This document shows, piece by piece, positions 8,357-17,322 of a stretch of 31,167 nt of DNA. The stretch's first letter is position 1; each line of letters opens with the position of its first letter. Where the stretch lies: the IMG/VR virus record IMGVR_UViG_3300044997_001301, positions 1 through 31,167 of that record; one strand, written 5' to 3'. The notes beneath the pieces were generated by a model. The model was not told the origin of the DNA, did no database searches, and worked only from the letters and a program-made list of their open reading frames with translations. The position numbers were made by a program, and so were the translations under genes. The stretch is from a virus.

Positions 8357-10411
8357 ATGGAAGAGCTATCTAATGAACAGCTTATAGCTGTTTTCGGCAA
8401 AGGATTTGAAGACTTAAAATCTGCAAATCTACAACAATATAAGTCTATTGAAAAAATAGAAAATATACTTAATAAACGATTTAATATTGATGATGACAGA
8501 TATAAAATGCAAAAAGCAGATGAGATACGTAGAGAAAAGAAAAATGATGAACCAAAGCAAATTGAATTTTCTAGAAAAGCACAAAAACAACTACAAACTT
8601 TAGATCAATCTGAAAAATATAGCGCTATCTTAAAGGAAATAAAGAATTCACAGAAAAAAGAATCCGGTTCATTACTTAAATTATTAAGTCCTATTTTATT
8701 ACTTCTCGGGGGCGTAGCGGGATTAGCTTTTGGTGTTGAAAAAATACCTGTAGTCAAAAAATTATTTGAACAATTCAAGCAAGGATCTGTTATAAGTAGC
8801 TTAAAAAACTTAACAAGTATTTTTAATAAAAAGGGATTAGAGTTTAAAGAATTTATAAGAAATATACCATTTGTTGGTCGTATCATAGATGCATTTGACG
8901 GTTTTAGATTAATAGCTCGTGGAGAAGTGGGTAAAGGGTTAAAGCACCTTGCTTTTGCTATACCTGGAGCTGAATTTATTGCTCAATTTTTTGGCACATC
9001 AAAGCAAAGATTGCTTCAAGATTATGAAACAATAGGAGATAAAAGTAAAAAATTTAATTTTTTTGGCATGAATTTTACAATTGAACAGCTATTTCAAAAC
9101 CTTACATCTGGGCTAGAAGGGGCATTTATAAGTATAACTGATTTTTTTGAAAAAATAGGTAAAATTTTTGTACAATTATACCAAGTTGTAACTAAAGGTT
9201 CTGGTATAAATTTTGAAGATATTATAGGGCTATTAAATCAAATCGAAACATATTTTCCTTCGGTTTCAAAAATTACCGGGTTTTTAAAAATGTTTACTCA
9301 ACAAGCTTTTGTTTGGCAAGCTGGCAGAGAGACGGGAGGAAAAACGGTTGAAGATTTAAACGTAGGCGATATTTTTAATTCTGTGTTTACTGAAATTTCT
9401 AAAAAGATTAATACAGTAATTGAAACTATAGTTGATATAGGTAATGCTGTCGGGCTTATTTTTAGTAAAGATGTTACAGATGCACGCAAAGGATTTGCAA
9501 TCTTAGATAAATATGCTCCCGGTCTTTCAAATGGCTTGAGAGTTGCAAGAAATGTTTTAGATAAAATCTATGAAATTGATTCAGCAAAAGGTTTTTTTGC
9601 TAAAATAAAAGCTGTAGGAAAAGCATTTACCGAAGGTAACAAATATAGTCCAGAAGCTGCTTTAGATCAAGCAAAAGAACAGGATATAGAAGATGTAAAT
9701 TCATTTGTAAGTGCAAGAAAAAATACTGAATTACAAGAATTAAGAATTAATAAAGAGATAGAAAATGAAAAGAATCCTAATAAACAAGTATTAACAGAAA
9801 CATTAAAAGCAGGAGTAGGAGGTGCTGCTTTAGGAGGTAGTGTAGGCCTTGCATCTTCATTAGTACCCGGGACACCTTTTTTCGGGCAACCTCTTACTGC
9901 AGCTATGCTTTATGGTATTGTATCTGGTGTTTTATCAAGTGCAGGTACTTTTATTTTAAAAGGAGCAAGTGAAACATATAAAGATTTGTTTAGTGGTGAA
10001 GATAGAGATGAAAGAATAAAAAAATTAGAAAGCAGTAAACAACTACAAATTAAAACACGCGATACATTAAGAGAAGAAGGTTATAGACAAATAGATGAAG
10101 ATTATTTCAATAAAATAAAACCTATTGATTTAAAACCTGAGGAAGCAAGCAAACCAAGTGATCAAGTAAAAACTCAACAAAAAATAATTGATTTACTAAA
10201 TGAGGTAAAAGAATTATTCGCTAAACAATTAAAGTTTAATGAAAGCAGTTATAAAAACGACCAGGAATTAAATCGCGCTATATTAGCTTTAAATAAAACT
10301 GCTGTAGAAAATAAAGCCCCGGTAATAGTAAGTAATAATTCAAGAAATTTTGTTTTAACAGATAAAACGGTATCTAATTTTGAATATAGAGCTAACCTTG
10401 TTGGCGCTTAA
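8357..10411 (+). CDS. Probable tape measure protein (T4 gp29-like)
   Basis: The 684-residue protein lies between the gp26/gp51-like genes and gp48, the place of gp29 in T4 (590 residues), which sets tail length and is part of the hub. The N-terminal 100 residues are charged and likely coiled coil (KSIEKIENILNKRF). A membrane-like segment (about 106-126, LLKLLSPILLLLGGVAGLAF) and a Gly/Ala-rich hydrophobic region (about 480-535, GGAALGGSVGLASS onward) are typical of tape measures, which can enter the host membrane. The C-terminus ends in VIVSNNSRNFVLTDKTVSNF, resembling the Asn/Ser-rich tails of gp29-type proteins. At the usual 0.15 nm per residue a tail of about 100 nm would follow (inference). 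No catalytic motif is seen. Confidence 0.7.
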   Translation: MEELSNEQLIAVFGKGFEDLKSANLQQYKSIEKIENILNKRFNIDDDRYKMQKADEIRREKKNDEPKQIEFSRKAQKQLQTLDQSEKYSAILKEIKNSQKKESGSLLKLLSPILLLLGGVAGLAFGVEKIPVVKKLFEQFKQGSVISSLKNLTSIFNKKGLEFKEFIRNIPFVGRIIDAFDGFRLIARGEVGKGLKHLAFAIPGAEFIAQFFGTSKQRLLQDYETIGDKSKKFNFFGMNFTIEQLFQNLTSGLEGAFISITDFFEKIGKIFVQLYQVVTKGSGINFEDIIGLLNQIETYFPSVSKITGFLKMFTQQAFVWQAGRETGGKTVEDLNVGDIFNSVFTEISKKINTVIETIVDIGNAVGLIFSKDVTDARKGFAILDKYAPGLSNGLRVARNVLDKIYEIDSAKGFFAKIKAVGKAFTEGNKYSPEAALDQAKEQDIEDVNSFVSARKNTELQELRINKEIENEKNPNKQVLTETLKAGVGGAALGGSVGLASSLVPGTPFFGQPLTAAMLYGIVSGVLSSAGTFILKGASETYKDLFSGEDRDERIKKLESSKQLQIKTRDTLREEGYRQIDEDYFNKIKPIDLKPEEASKPSDQVKTQQKIIDLLNEVKELFAKQLKFNESSYKNDQELNRAILALNKTAVENKAPVIVSNNSRNFVLTDKTVSNFEYRANLVGA

Positions 10412-10417
10412 TAAGTA
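10412..10417 (+). promoter_or_regulatory. TAAGTA variant of the late-promoter-like motif for gp48
   Basis: AATAAGTA, TTATT (5 bases), then ATG at 10423. One base differs from TAAATA, but distance and the following TTATT match the 18001 gene exactly. Confidence 0.4.
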
Positions 10418-10422
10418 TTATT

Positions 10423-11763
10423 ATGAATCACGTTTTTTCAATTTCAAAAAGTAGAAATTTCAGTGATATATCACAAAGTAAAATTGATAATTTAGAAGTC
10501 TCAACTCCTTATCTTGTTTCACCGAGCAATACATCTTACGGCGGTGCTACAAATTCAGATGGTTCAATTGTACAAGGTGCAACTCAAAATGTTGTTCAAG
10601 ATTTTTACTGGACGTACTCTAAAACCGGAGATATAGCAAGAGCAGAAGTGCCTAGAATTATTCTTCAAGAAAAAAGATTAAAAGTAAATACGTTAATTTC
10701 TCAATTAAAATATTCATTTGGCGCTACAGCCACTGGAATTTCAGGGGGTTTAAGAGATTTATCTAATCAAGCCGCGGCATTAAGCTTTTTAAATGCTACT
10801 GCAGATCAAGCTGACACATTATCAAATAAAGTCAATGAAAAAATAGCTGAATTTTCTTCTCGAGTTGTAGATAACAACTCAATTTACAATAGAAAAAATA
10901 ATTATTTAAAACCCTACCAAAATCTTTATATTACAGAAGATACTGGTTGGAATTTTATTCTACCCTACTTTGATAATTATAATAATGCTCAACAAAATAT
11001 TTTCTCTGGTGATGCTAATACTCCTTATTCAGGTTTAGTTAAGGTAGGAGCTGATTTTTTATCAGATATATCTAGCTTTATTAGTACTCTTAGAAATCCT
11101 GCAGATATTACCTTTGTTGAAAAAGCAAAACTTTATAATTACCCAATGGAAGGCGAAGAATTTAGTTTTTCCTTTCCATTAATTAATACAGGAAGTGCGT
11201 CTTTTGAAGACGTTATTAGAAATTGGGAGTTATTATTTTTACTATTATATAATAATAAACCATCTAGAAGAAGTGTATCAGTAATCGATCCACCGGTATT
11301 ATATCAAGTAACTATACCTGGCGTAAAATTTCTTCCTTTTTGTTATATTAGTAATATTGCTGTAGAATTTCAAGGTTCAAGAAGAGAACTTTCTTTTGGG
11401 TTACCTATAATAGACAATTTAAATGTTCTTACAGAAGTAAGACAAGGCACAACAGGAAGACGGTTATCACCCGATGAGATAGGACCTAATCAACCGGAGT
11501 CTACTTCTGTAATAAGAGATTTTACCAATTCTGAAGTTACTCGAAATATAAAAACCATTGTTCCTGATGCTTATTTAATTAAAATAACATTAAAAAGTTT
11601 ATTAACAGAGACTAAAAATTTTATGTATGAGCTAATTAACGACAACCCTGTTGTCTCTACATCTGTTTTAACCCCTAATACTTTTTTACAAGGACTTATA
11701 CCGCAGCAAACTAATGCAAATTCTAACACACCATTTAGACCTGCAGATGTAAATACTAGATAA
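10423..11763 (+). CDS. Baseplate tail tube cap (T4 gp48-like)
   Basis: T4 gp48 forms the ring on the hub on which the tube grows. This 446-residue protein ends with the same succession as gp48 (364 residues). A helix with aromatic residues (ELLFLLLYNN) is followed by PPVLYQVTIPG at about 289 (T4 NPTVWMVKNFG), LPFCYISNIAVEFQ (T4 FGPCQIQSIRFDK) and PDAYLIKITLKSLL at about 382 (T4 PSTFTLEITMREI). The N-terminal third is Ser/Asn-rich and unlike T4. It lies directly behind the probable tape measure, exactly as gp48 follows gp29 in T4, and is followed after one base by gp53. The comparison is from memory. Confidence 0.8.
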   Translation: MNHVFSISKSRNFSDISQSKIDNLEVSTPYLVSPSNTSYGGATNSDGSIVQGATQNVVQDFYWTYSKTGDIARAEVPRIILQEKRLKVNTLISQLKYSFGATATGISGGLRDLSNQAAALSFLNATADQADTLSNKVNEKIAEFSSRVVDNNSIYNRKNNYLKPYQNLYITEDTGWNFILPYFDNYNNAQQNIFSGDANTPYSGLVKVGADFLSDISSFISTLRNPADITFVEKAKLYNYPMEGEEFSFSFPLINTGSASFEDVIRNWELLFLLLYNNKPSRRSVSVIDPPVLYQVTIPGVKFLPFCYISNIAVEFQGSRRELSFGLPIIDNLNVLTEVRQGTTGRRLSPDEIGPNQPESTSVIRDFTNSEVTRNIKTIVPDAYLIKITLKSLLTETKNFMYELINDNPVVSTSVLTPNTFLQGLIPQQTNANSNTPFRPADVNTR

Positions 11764-11764
11764 T

Positions 11765-12130
11765 ATGAATGGAAATTTTCAAAATAATATAAAAGATTTA
11801 CCTCAGCTAAATAGTACCAGGTACGAAAATATTTTTAAGGTTTATAAAGAAAAAAATTACTATTATTATAATTTAATTCAATCAATATACTTACCGTCTG
11901 TTATAGACGACGAAAAGGTTTTTTATATGGTTATTTCTAACAGAATGCCCTGGACATCAATTAGTTATAATGCTTATAAAACTATAGATTTATGGTGGTT
12001 AATATGTCTTGCCAATAACGTTTTTAATCCAGTTGAATTTGCTAAAGCAGGCTCATCCCTTAAGATAATAAAGTCTATTTACGTTAATGATATAATAAAA
12101 GATATAAGAACCTTCCTTGCAACAAAATAA
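11765..12130 (+). CDS. Baseplate wedge protein (T4 gp53-like)
   Basis: T4 gp53 (196 residues) clamps the wedge to the hub. This 121-residue version keeps the core: YYYNLIQSIYLPS (T4 YRLRTYYIKGSP), then NAYKTIDLWWLICLANNVFNP, which matches T4 IYGNPQLYWVLLMCNDNYDP, and a C-terminal KIIKSIYVNDIIKDI (T4 IKIIAKSDINSFMNDLIR). The central T4 insertion is absent, which explains the short length. The ATG lies one base after the gp48 stop and the gene overlaps the next by one base (TAATG), so it is probably translated by coupling; it has no TAAATA at the 5-6 base distance. Confidence 0.8.
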   Translation: MNGNFQNNIKDLPQLNSTRYENIFKVYKEKNYYYYNLIQSIYLPSVIDDEKVFYMVISNRMPWTSISYNAYKTIDLWWLICLANNVFNPVEFAKAGSSLKIIKSIYVNDIIKDIRTFLATK

Positions 12131-13734
12131 TGAGTAGCGAATTTACTAATAGAGAACTATCAAAAATTATTTCAAATAATAATGATTTTTCAGATACTAT
12201 TAATAACAATCCTTATCTTTTTAATGTAAGGCTTTTATCTTCAGATGATAGGCTGCAACCACTAAAAATAGGCTCAATAAATTCATTAGTTTTAGAAGAA
12301 TCATTTACAAATTTTTATTCAAAAGGCTATCTTATATTAAACAATACATTTGATGCAGTTGAAAGGTTAGCTGATCTCGAAAATGATAATAACTTAAAAA
12401 CAAACACAACTGGTAGCTTTACACCAGACCGTGGTTTTATTTTTAAAGGCGACAGCCGTGATTTATTATTAGTAGATATCTTACCAAAATTAAATGAATC
12501 TGAATTTAGTGAAAAATTTACAGACGAAACAAGAAATAATAATGCGTTTAAAATTTCACAACTATTTGTTATTTATAATACTGAAGAAATTGAAGGAGAA
12601 AATCCTGGACAAAAATTTAAAAAATTATATTTTCACGACTGGACTTACAATATGCTTGTTGAAAAAAATTCTTATTTTAACACTGCATCATTTGTAGATT
12701 CTGAAAATATAACAAATTTTAGTAATAATGAAAGAAGCCTAAAAACCGGTTTAGCAATAAAATATTTTTTAAATGAATTTTTTAATAAAGATCAAGACAC
12801 GGTAAGTTTTAGTGATGACTTTGATGAAGGTAGTAGAGAAATATTTTTTTCTTCTCCAGCAAGATTTAAAGGTATTGATACTCTAGCTTACATTCTAGAT
12901 AGACATATTTCAGATGAAAATAGTAATTTTGATAGAGCTTTTTTAAGGTTGCGTAGAGACAAATATGAATTTTCTTTAATAAGCTTAAAAAATATATTTT
13001 ATAATTCGTTAAAGCAAAATACTGATAATAATTCAGTTGATATTGCTGGTGGAAGCAGATATCTCGAGACTTTTAAGCTCGGATTATATTCAAATGCTGA
13101 TCAGCAGTACTATCTTACGCCCGGAAATTATACACCTAAAATAGCATTATTTTTAGACAAATATGGAACTATTAATAATATGGTTTGCGATTCTATGCCC
13201 GGTATGTACTCTCAACAAACTATCTGCACTACTGCAGTTCATAGTTACAGTGAAGAGGAAAAATTATTTGCTATTGATTATGAAAATAATGATATTCAAA
13301 ATATAACTAAAGTATATATTGAGAATTATGTCGATCCCTTCAAGCAACTAAGTAGAGCTGGTTCAGCTTTTCCTAATTTCTTTCCTGGACAAAATAGATT
13401 ACAGCAAAAAAATATAAAAAATGTATTTTCAAATATAGAAGATAAAGATCAAAGATTAAGCGATGGTAGAAATGAGGTGCTTTTTAATACCATATTCTTA
13501 AACAATACTATTTCTTTTAAAGTACCGGGTTCTACTCACCGTACAGCAGGCGTTTTTATTGGTATAGATAGAGATGGGTCTATAATTTATAGTGATTTTG
13601 ATAGTAAAATGCTCGGTGTATATTTTGTCGTAGAAGTAAAGCACATCTTTAAAGGAAACGAGTATTTTAATGAATTAAGATGCGTAAAAACCTACAGTTT
13701 TAATAGCTTATTTTTAAATACTAATAGCGCATGA
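12130..13734 (+). CDS. Baseplate hub protein (T4 gp27-like)
   Basis: The 534-residue product looks like a gp27/VgrG-type hub ring protein, which links the tube to the puncturing spike. An early segment NPYLFNVRLLSS followed by INSLVLEESFTNFYSKGYLIL is the usual first barrel. The C-terminal barrel shows NTISFKVPGSTHRTAGVFIGI, then a segment ending LGVYFVVEVKHIFKGNEYFN and a closing strand ELRCVKTYSF, the classic second-barrel order of this fold. T4 gp27 has 391 residues; the excess is in the middle. It is joined to gp53 by a one-base overlap and to the next gene by four bases (ATGA), which suggests translational coupling. No lysozyme-type spike (gp5) is present in the window. Confidence 0.72.
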   Translation: MSSEFTNRELSKIISNNNDFSDTINNNPYLFNVRLLSSDDRLQPLKIGSINSLVLEESFTNFYSKGYLILNNTFDAVERLADLENDNNLKTNTTGSFTPDRGFIFKGDSRDLLLVDILPKLNESEFSEKFTDETRNNNAFKISQLFVIYNTEEIEGENPGQKFKKLYFHDWTYNMLVEKNSYFNTASFVDSENITNFSNNERSLKTGLAIKYFLNEFFNKDQDTVSFSDDFDEGSREIFFSSPARFKGIDTLAYILDRHISDENSNFDRAFLRLRRDKYEFSLISLKNIFYNSLKQNTDNNSVDIAGGSRYLETFKLGLYSNADQQYYLTPGNYTPKIALFLDKYGTINNMVCDSMPGMYSQQTICTTAVHSYSEEEKLFAIDYENNDIQNITKVYIENYVDPFKQLSRAGSAFPNFFPGQNRLQQKNIKNVFSNIEDKDQRLSDGRNEVLFNTIFLNNTISFKVPGSTHRTAGVFIGIDRDGSIIYSDFDSKMLGVYFVVEVKHIFKGNEYFNELRCVKTYSFNSLFLNTNSA

Positions 13735-15395
13735 GAACACCAACAAGAACACTTTATCCTGAGTTATTAGATAATAATATTACAAATTCTCTAGATTTTT
13801 TAAAAGAATATACAAGCTATCTTGAAAATATTGGAGGCAATTCAAATGAAGATCTCACCGACAAAGCACAAATAGTAATTGATTTTTATAATGCAAAAAA
13901 AACAGGGGACACGATTGAAAATATATCTACTTTTTTTAATAATTTAGATAAAAATAAATTTAAAAATTTAAATTTAGATTATGTTTATTTTTGGGTTAAA
14001 AAATACCATACATTACCAGATATTATAAAGAGTAAAATTAATTTAAATAAAAATTCGTATTATAATGAAATAAGCGATAGTATTGGAATATTAGCAAACA
14101 TAACAAATAAAATGAGTGATAACACAGGACCGGTATGGGATTTTAATTTTACTAACTTTGGTATACCTCAGCCATACTCCAATGAAATGCAAAATAAACT
14201 AAGTAATAATACAAAAGAAATTTCGTATGATTTACAGAGAAAAAATACTTCTTTAATGAGAAATAATTTAAAAGGTCTTTTACTTCAAACTACAAAACTT
14301 GATAAACAAATACAACAAGTAGCAGCAGACCCAACGCAATCACATTCAACTAACTTAATTACGGATTTTAAATTTTTTCAAGACTTTTTTTCTTCGCTAC
14401 AATCTATGGTAGATAATCTTAAAGGGTCTTTTAGTTCTGATTATTATGAATTTTTAAGCTATTTTAGTGTTATTAATGATAAGAAAGGTTATAATCCTAG
14501 GGCTAGCGAAAATTTACAATTTATTTATAATCTATTTTTTGAAATTGATATTGAAGGTAAAAGACAGAAAGTTGATCTTCTTCAAAAGAAACTTAAAAAT
14601 TCTATGAGCTCTAGAACAAATAAAAATGCCATTAGTGTTGAGCGATTAAATTCGAGTAATGTAATGTATAATACTGATAGTATTAATCAAAATTACCTTG
14701 GAGTAAGAAATGAATTTAAAATACCAATTCCAATTTCAATAGAAAATAGTAATTTTATTAATCAAAATTCTAGTTTTATGCAAATTCCTAATAATGCGTT
14801 AAGCAAGATAAATGATGCTTTTGAAAAAATAGGACCTAATAATATTCCAGGTTTTTCTGCAGCTTTAAATAACCAAATAAGTAATACTCTAAATACCTTT
14901 GGCTTAGGTAGTCTAGATCCAACTAGCAATATCAATTCTCTTTCTAATCTTGTATTAGGCCCATTAGGCAACAGTCTATCAGAATTTACATCATTAGTTA
15001 CAAACCCTTTTAGTATTTTATCAGATAGTATTAAAATAACTGGTTCTTCTGGAATACCGAGCATTCTTCCTTTTGAAGATTTAGGTAGTTTTCCTGAAAT
15101 AGCCTCTCTTGTTACACAAACTAATTTAAATCAGCTTGATCCTACAAGTGTCTTATCTTTAGTAGAGAGTATAAAAAATATAGTTTGTAATTTTAAACTT
15201 CCTATTATAGGTAAAATCGATTTTTCTGAATTCTTTACAGTAGGGCTAGATGGTAAAGCATTACTAGCTAAATTAAAGAGTATGATACCCAAATTCCCTA
15301 AGAAAGATGATTTTGTAAGATTCATGAAAGATTTAATACCTGATTTTAAGAGTATATTTAAAAATATATATAAAAAACTATTTGAATGTGATTAA
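13731..15395 (+). CDS. Unrecognised hub-associated virion protein
   Basis: I do not recognise this 554-residue protein. The N-terminal half is helical and Lys/Asn-rich. The middle (about 190-300) looks alpha-helical and may form a coiled coil (KLDKQIQQVAADP, then a long hydrophobic helix region). The C-terminal third (about 350-500) carries repeats of Asn-Ser-Leu-Pro-Gly flavour, such as NTLNTFGLGSLDPTS and TNLNQLDPTSVLSLV, and ends in a basic helical tail with PKFPKKDDFVRFMKDL. Its four-base overlap with the gp27-like gene argues for equimolar synthesis with the hub. It could be a hub-distal or spike component replacing gp28 or gp5, but no enzyme motif is visible. It ends on a TTAA shared with the convergent gene. 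Confidence 0.75.
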   Translation: MRTPTRTLYPELLDNNITNSLDFLKEYTSYLENIGGNSNEDLTDKAQIVIDFYNAKKTGDTIENISTFFNNLDKNKFKNLNLDYVYFWVKKYHTLPDIIKSKINLNKNSYYNEISDSIGILANITNKMSDNTGPVWDFNFTNFGIPQPYSNEMQNKLSNNTKEISYDLQRKNTSLMRNNLKGLLLQTTKLDKQIQQVAADPTQSHSTNLITDFKFFQDFFSSLQSMVDNLKGSFSSDYYEFLSYFSVINDKKGYNPRASENLQFIYNLFFEIDIEGKRQKVDLLQKKLKNSMSSRTNKNAISVERLNSSNVMYNTDSINQNYLGVRNEFKIPIPISIENSNFINQNSSFMQIPNNALSKINDAFEKIGPNNIPGFSAALNNQISNTLNTFGLGSLDPTSNINSLSNLVLGPLGNSLSEFTSLVTNPFSILSDSIKITGSSGIPSILPFEDLGSFPEIASLVTQTNLNQLDPTSVLSLVESIKNIVCNFKLPIIGKIDFSEFFTVGLDGKALLAKLKSMIPKFPKKDDFVRFMKDLIPDFKSIFKNIYKKLFECD

Positions 15396-15868
15396 TCTTT
15401 TTTGCTTTCAATAATTTCTGCATCTATAATTTTTGCACTGTTATTTGCACTATCAATTAACATCTTAAAAACCTGTTCTCGTGTTGCTAAAAGTTTTGTA
15501 GTATTATCACTCTCTTTTAATTCTTTTCTACTTTTAATATCCATATCTTTTGCTTTTATTATCGTTTCATTTTTCTTATCCGAAACTATAATTTTATTTA
15601 AAGTCTCTATAGCTGTAGATGTAGCAGCAATAAGATCAGCCAAGCTACTTACATCCTTACTTTCTGGTGCGGATGAAATATAATCCTTCACATTCCCTAC
15701 AACTTCAATACTTTCCTTTATAAGTTTACCTGCATTTTCTATTACAAACTTTTCCATATTTTCTTTTGTCAATAAATCAGCTTCAACTTTTAATTTTTCA
15801 GCTTTTTTATTAGCATCGTTTAATTGACTTAGCAGGTCACCTACCATTTCATTAAGCTCTTCACTCAC
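15392..15868 (-). CDS. Small helical protein, candidate terminase small subunit (gp16-like)
   Basis: From GTG 15868 the product has 158 residues, almost all predicted helix. The centre reads SSLADLIAATSTAIETLNKI followed by a Lys-rich helix (IIKAKDMDIKSRKEL) and a C-terminal LATREQVFKMLIDS. T4 gp16 (164 residues) likewise has a central oligomerisation region with [21 protein letters not shown] followed by KDMKD. The resemblance is in pattern and size only. The start is set by TAAATA at 15874-15879, five bases before the GTG; a longer ATG start at 15886 would place the motif inside the coding region. It lies head-to-head with the dUTPase and tail-to-tail with the 13731 gene. A coiled-coil tail chaperone is the main alternative. 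Confidence 0.6.
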   Translation of the reverse strand: MSEELNEMVGDLLSQLNDANKKAEKLKVEADLLTKENMEKFVIENAGKLIKESIEVVGNVKDYISSAPESKDVSSLADLIAATSTAIETLNKIIVSDKKNETIIKAKDMDIKSRKELKESDNTTKLLATREQVFKMLIDSANNSAKIIDAEIIESKKD

Positions 15869-15873
15869 AATAT

Positions 15874-15879
15874 TATTTA
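15874..15879 (-). promoter_or_regulatory. TAAATA late-promoter-like motif for the 15868 minus-strand gene
   Basis: The minus strand reads GATAAATA, ATATT (5 bases), then GTG at 15868. The same TAAATAATATT precedes the ATG at 2247. It decides the start of this gene. Confidence 0.5.
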
Positions 15880-15885
15880 TCACCA

Positions 15886-15913
15886 TTGATTTTAATGATA
15901 CAGTATTTACAAT
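15886..15913 (+). promoter_or_regulatory. Candidate sigma70-type promoter for dUTPase and clamp loader
   Basis: TTGATT at 15886-15891 and TACAAT at 15908-15913 are 16 bases apart, close to the bacterial -35 (TTGACA) and -10 (TATAAT) boxes. The ATG follows the -10 box after six bases, so this transcript too would have almost no leader. In DNA this AT-rich such matches arise by chance, so the call is tentative. It fits the expectation that these two genes are early or middle genes, unlike the structural genes around them. Confidence 0.35.
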
Positions 15914-15919
15914 AGAAAT

Positions 15920-16396
15920 ATGTATAATGTAAATAGAGATAATTCTGCTTTAGATCCTAATAATCAGTATATACCTGTTTTAAAATTTGAAAAAACACAT
16001 GATTTAGCTAAGCTACCTACAAAAAACCATGAATCTGATACAGGCTATGATTTATATTCTATTGAAGACAAAGTAATTCCTGCTCGTGGCAGTGTAATTG
16101 TTGGAGTTGGCCTTAAATTTGCTTTTATTCCTGAAGGATATTGGATAAAAGTTGAATCACGTAGCGGACTAGGCTTTAAACACGGAATTTTTGCTCATCC
16201 AGGTATCATAGATAATGATTATAGGGGCGATGCTGGGGTAAAATTATATAATTTTACAGATAATGATTACAAAATTGCGGTTGGAGATAGAATAGCTCAA
16301 CTAGCAATATATTTTAATCTTACAATGCCTGTTGAGTGGGGGCATGTACAGAATTCTGCCCGTGGTGCAAAGGGCTTTGGATCATCAGGTAAATAA
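15920..16396 (+). CDS. dut: dUTP diphosphatase (trimeric dUTPase)
   Basis: Hydrolyses dUTP to dUMP and pyrophosphate, keeping uracil out of phage DNA and supplying dUMP for thymidylate synthesis. All five motifs of the trimeric family are visible in 158 residues: I DTGYDLYS (40-47), II ESRSGLG (79-85), III GIIDNDYRGD (95-104, with the catalytic Asp in IIDNDYRG), IV GDRIAQL (122-128) and V ARGAKGFGSSG (147-157). Motif II has ESRSG where PRSSG is common. About 18 extra N-terminal residues precede the core. It overlaps the clamp-loader gene by one base (TAATG), so the two are co-translated. It has no TAAATA at the usual distance upstream. Confidence 0.95.
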   Translation: MYNVNRDNSALDPNNQYIPVLKFEKTHDLAKLPTKNHESDTGYDLYSIEDKVIPARGSVIVGVGLKFAFIPEGYWIKVESRSGLGFKHGIFAHPGIIDNDYRGDAGVKLYNFTDNDYKIAVGDRIAQLAIYFNLTMPVEWGHVQNSARGAKGFGSSGK

Positions 16397-17322
16397 TGAA
16401 TTTAGATTTTAACAGTCTTTGGGTTGAAAAATATAGACCTAAGAGCCTATCTGAGTTTATAGTTACTGAAACAAATAAAAATATTATTGAATCTTATAAA
16501 AATAAAAAGGAAATACCTAATCTTTTGTTTATTGGAACACCCGGTTTAGGAAAAACATCGTTAGCCAAGATTCTTGTTAATAATATATTGGATTGCCAGT
16601 ATCTTTATATTAATGCAAGTGATGAAAACGGAATAGATACTATAAGAAGTAAGGTAATTAGCTTTGCACAAACAAAAAGCTTTGATGGTAAAATAAAGGT
16701 TATTATTTTAGATGAAACAGATGGCTTATCTATAGACGCACAGCGTGCTCTTCGTAATACAATGGAAGAGTTCGCCCATATTACACGCTTTATTTTAACT
16801 GCTAATTATTCTTATAAAGTTATTCTACCGTTACAAAGCAGATGTCAGACGCTAGACTTAACCCCCCCTCTTGACGGAATGCTAAAAAGATGTGCAACTA
16901 TACTTAAAAATGAAAAAATAAGTGTAAAAGAAACAGAAAAGCCAAAGCTAGTTTCTTTTATTAAGAAAATCTATCCTGATTTAAGAAAAATAATTAATGA
17001 ATTACAGAAATACTCTTGTTCTGGTACACTTTTGTTGCCTGAAGCTAATAAAAATGATGTATGTGAGCTAATTTTTAATGAAGCTAGAAAGAAAAATTTA
17101 TCTTCACTTAGAAAAGCTTTAATTGAAAGTGAATCTTCTTTTAATTCAGACTATGTTGCTCTTTTAAGAGATTTATTTAATTATGTTGATTTACTAGAAA
17201 TAGACCTCAACATTAAGAAAAAGTGTTTATTACAGATTGCTGAACATATCTACAGGAGTTCTTTTGTAGTTGATCAAGAAATTAATTGTTATTCTTGTTT
17301 AATTTATATTTCCGAAGTTTAA
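16396..17322 (+). CDS. Sliding-clamp loader ATPase subunit (T4 gp44)
   Basis: This AAA+ ATPase, with gp62 in T4, opens and loads the gp45 clamp for DNA replication; in T4 the loaded clamp also activates late promoters. Seen in 308 residues (T4: 319): LWVEKYRPKSLSEFI at the N-terminus, Walker A GTPGLGKTS (47-55), Walker B with DETD (106-109), sensor 1 around TANYSYKV (135-142) and the SRC motif (148-150, in LPLQSRC) with the arginine finger. The C-terminal third is the helical collar. The partner gp62 and clamp gp45 are not in the window. It overlaps the dUTPase stop by one base and the convergent gene's stop by four. Confidence 0.93.
   Translation: MNLDFNSLWVEKYRPKSLSEFIVTETNKNIIESYKNKKEIPNLLFIGTPGLGKTSLAKILVNNILDCQYLYINASDENGIDTIRSKVISFAQTKSFDGKIKVIILDETDGLSIDAQRALRNTMEEFAHITRFILTANYSYKVILPLQSRCQTLDLTPPLDGMLKRCATILKNEKISVKETEKPKLVSFIKKIYPDLRKIINELQKYSCSGTLLLPEANKNDVCELIFNEARKKNLSSLRKALIESESSFNSDYVALLRDLFNYVDLLEIDLNIKKKCLLQIAEHIYRSSFVVDQEINCYSCLIYISEV

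Noticed and set aside
15402-15683. Plus-strand open frame of 93 codons with a hydrophobic product
   Set aside because: It is the antisense of the 15868 minus-strand gene, which has a start signal and helical composition.
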